Source of the DNA: Flavobacterium ginsengisoli
GTDB lineage: Bacteria > Bacteroidota > Bacteroidia > Flavobacteriales > Flavobacteriaceae
Assembly (NCBI RefSeq): GCF_029625315.1
Contig: NZ_CP121110.1
Location: 1,727,501 to 1,791,500, forward strand
Length of the DNA: 64,000 bases
Direction: 5' to 3'
This document shows positions 62,967 to 64,000 of the stretch, piece by piece. The position numbers and the translations under genes were made by a program. The notes below the pieces were generated by a model. It made no database searches, was not told the origin of the DNA, and worked only from the letters and a program-made list of their open reading frames with translations. The first letter of the stretch is position 1. Each line of letters begins with the position of its first letter.

Positions 62967-64000
62967 ATGGGTACAGAAATAAAACTCAAGGGTGACAAGG
63001 TCATCGAACAGATTCCTTCTATAAAAGACAAAGCGTTACGCATTAATTTAAACGAAAATATTTACGGAACATTTGCTGAGATAGGCGCTGGACAAGAGAC
63101 AGTTAGACACTTTTTCAGATCAGGAGGTTCGTCGGGAACTATTGCAAAAGCGATGTCTGCCTATGATAAAGATTTTAGTGATGCCATTTATGGAACTGAA
63201 AGTGACGGAAGATATGTTACTGAAGAACGATTAAAAAAAATGCTTACTCATGAAGGACAAATCATTGAAGAGCGTTTAAGTCGTGAAAAACACCCTACAA
63301 AACTTTTTTTAGCTACGCCAACACTGTTGCCACAATAGATTTTGCTAAACAATTTAAAGGTCACGGCTGGGTCGGAATTAGATATCAAATTGAACCCGAC
63401 GAAGCTTATAACGAAATTATCCTGCATATTCGTTTTAAAGAGACTGATGCTAGATTACAACAAGAAACACTTGGTATTTTAGGAGTTAACTTAATTTACG
63501 GTGCTTTTTACAAATACAACGATCCAAAACGATTACTTCGTTACTTATATGATCACCTAGATAAAGATCAATTAGAGATCGATACTATCAACTTTTCTGG
63601 ACCTCGTTTTGCTGATGTAGACAATCGTTTGATGAGTTTACAATTGGTTAAAAACGGAATGACAGATGCCGTAATGTTTAACCCTGAAGGTAAAAACATT
63701 CTTCCTGCGCCTATTTTATACAAAAAGAACCTTTTAGCTTTAAGAGGAAGCTTCCGTCCTGTTACAAAAGTAAATATGGACATGTATGAAAAGTCGTTAG
63801 AAATGTTTCTCAAAGAAAACAAGGTTGAAGAAAAGAATACTCTTGTAATTTTTGAAATTACGCTTTCGAATTTACGCTCTGATGGAGAAATTGACGAAAG
63901 AGACTTTATGGACAGAGCCGAATTGCTATGTTCTCTTGGTCAAACGGTTATGATTTCTAATTTCCAAGAATATTATAAAGTTGTAGAATACTTTGCAAAT
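62967..64000 (+). CDS. Conserved Bacteroidota protein, partial, frameshifted in this sequence
   Basis: Starts MGTEIKLKGDKVIEQIPSIK and carries NENIYGTFAEIGAGQETVRHFFR with GGSSGTIAKAMSAYDKDFSD, then one T is missing in the T-run at 63303-63309. The correct frame continues with SYANTVATIDFAKQFKGHGW and runs to the end of the window, so the 3' end is beyond 64000. I recall relatives labelled TonB-dependent receptor or nicotinate-nucleotide adenylyltransferase; neither is supported by what is visible (no signal peptide, no plug domain, no HIGH-type motif). Function unknown. Confidence 0.7.

Noticed and set aside
62967..64000. TonB-dependent receptor or adenylyltransferase
   Set aside because: No signal peptide, plug domain or nucleotidyltransferase motif is visible, so neither label is used.

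Overview
This 64 kb window is chromosomal DNA of a Flavobacterium-like member of the Bacteroidota. The evidence is the low GC content, promoters of the Bacteroidota type (TTTG, about 19 nt, then TAnnTTTG), many flavobacterial families of unknown function (DUF6048, DUF6095, DUF6146, DUF6452, DUF6787), charged lipoprotein signals after the lipobox cysteine, and the parC/parE, serC/serA and cysE/cysM gene orders. There are no rRNA genes, tRNA genes, CRISPR arrays, insertion sequences or prophages that I can see. Coding density is high and no gap longer than about 300 bases lacks a gene.

Layout. 1-5 kb: end of a surface-polysaccharide gene, an acyltransferase, Sua5/TsaC, a cysteine desulfurase and a two-repeat lipoprotein. 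5-10 kb: Smr protein, DUF2752, DUF1003, the cysteine pair cysE-cysM and an aldo/keto reductase. 10-18 kb: histidine kinase, RlmD, the DUF6452/DUF6048 pair, an aspartate/glutamate racemase-like protein, two methyltransferases and a ZIP metal transporter. 18-26 kb: outer-membrane receptor with a membrane-bound AraC regulator, MurQ, pentapeptide protein, AlkD-like protein, HxlR regulator and DinB-like protein. 26-29 kb: cNMP/CBS/DUF294 signalling protein with an exonuclease. 29.3-31.7 kb: two truncated type VI secretion genes (tssF and tssH/clpV) fused head to head. 31.8-40 kb: topoisomerase IV, PncB, transglutaminase, FMN reductase and YihY. 40-48 kb: DUF2459, YchF, ferredoxin, LuxC-like reductase and serC-serA. 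48-64 kb: small membrane proteins and lipoproteins, a LolD-like ATPase with an unusual membrane insertion, DEAD-box helicase, lactonase, BatA-like protein, dihydroorotase-like protein, esterase, isochorismatase-family hydrolase, MBL hydrolase and a conserved gene that runs off the end.

Genes that probably work together are cysE with cysM (serine to cysteine), serC with serA (phosphoserine pathway that feeds cysE), parC with parE, the receptor with its AraC regulator, and the CBS/DUF294 protein with its exonuclease.

About nineteen single-base frameshifts interrupt otherwise well-conserved genes, including ones expected to be essential. Roughly half sit in homopolymers. Eight are one-base insertions at the centre of GCTGC/GCAGC, with a ninth likely. 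I read most of them as sequence errors, so these genes are described as whole CDSs.

The most unusual items are the tssF/tssH deletion scar, the two-helix membrane insertion inside the LolD-like ATPase, a class of intergenic arrays with an 8-bp period arranged as inverted arms around terminators, and a pair of covarying structured elements resembling a flavobacterial RNA motif.
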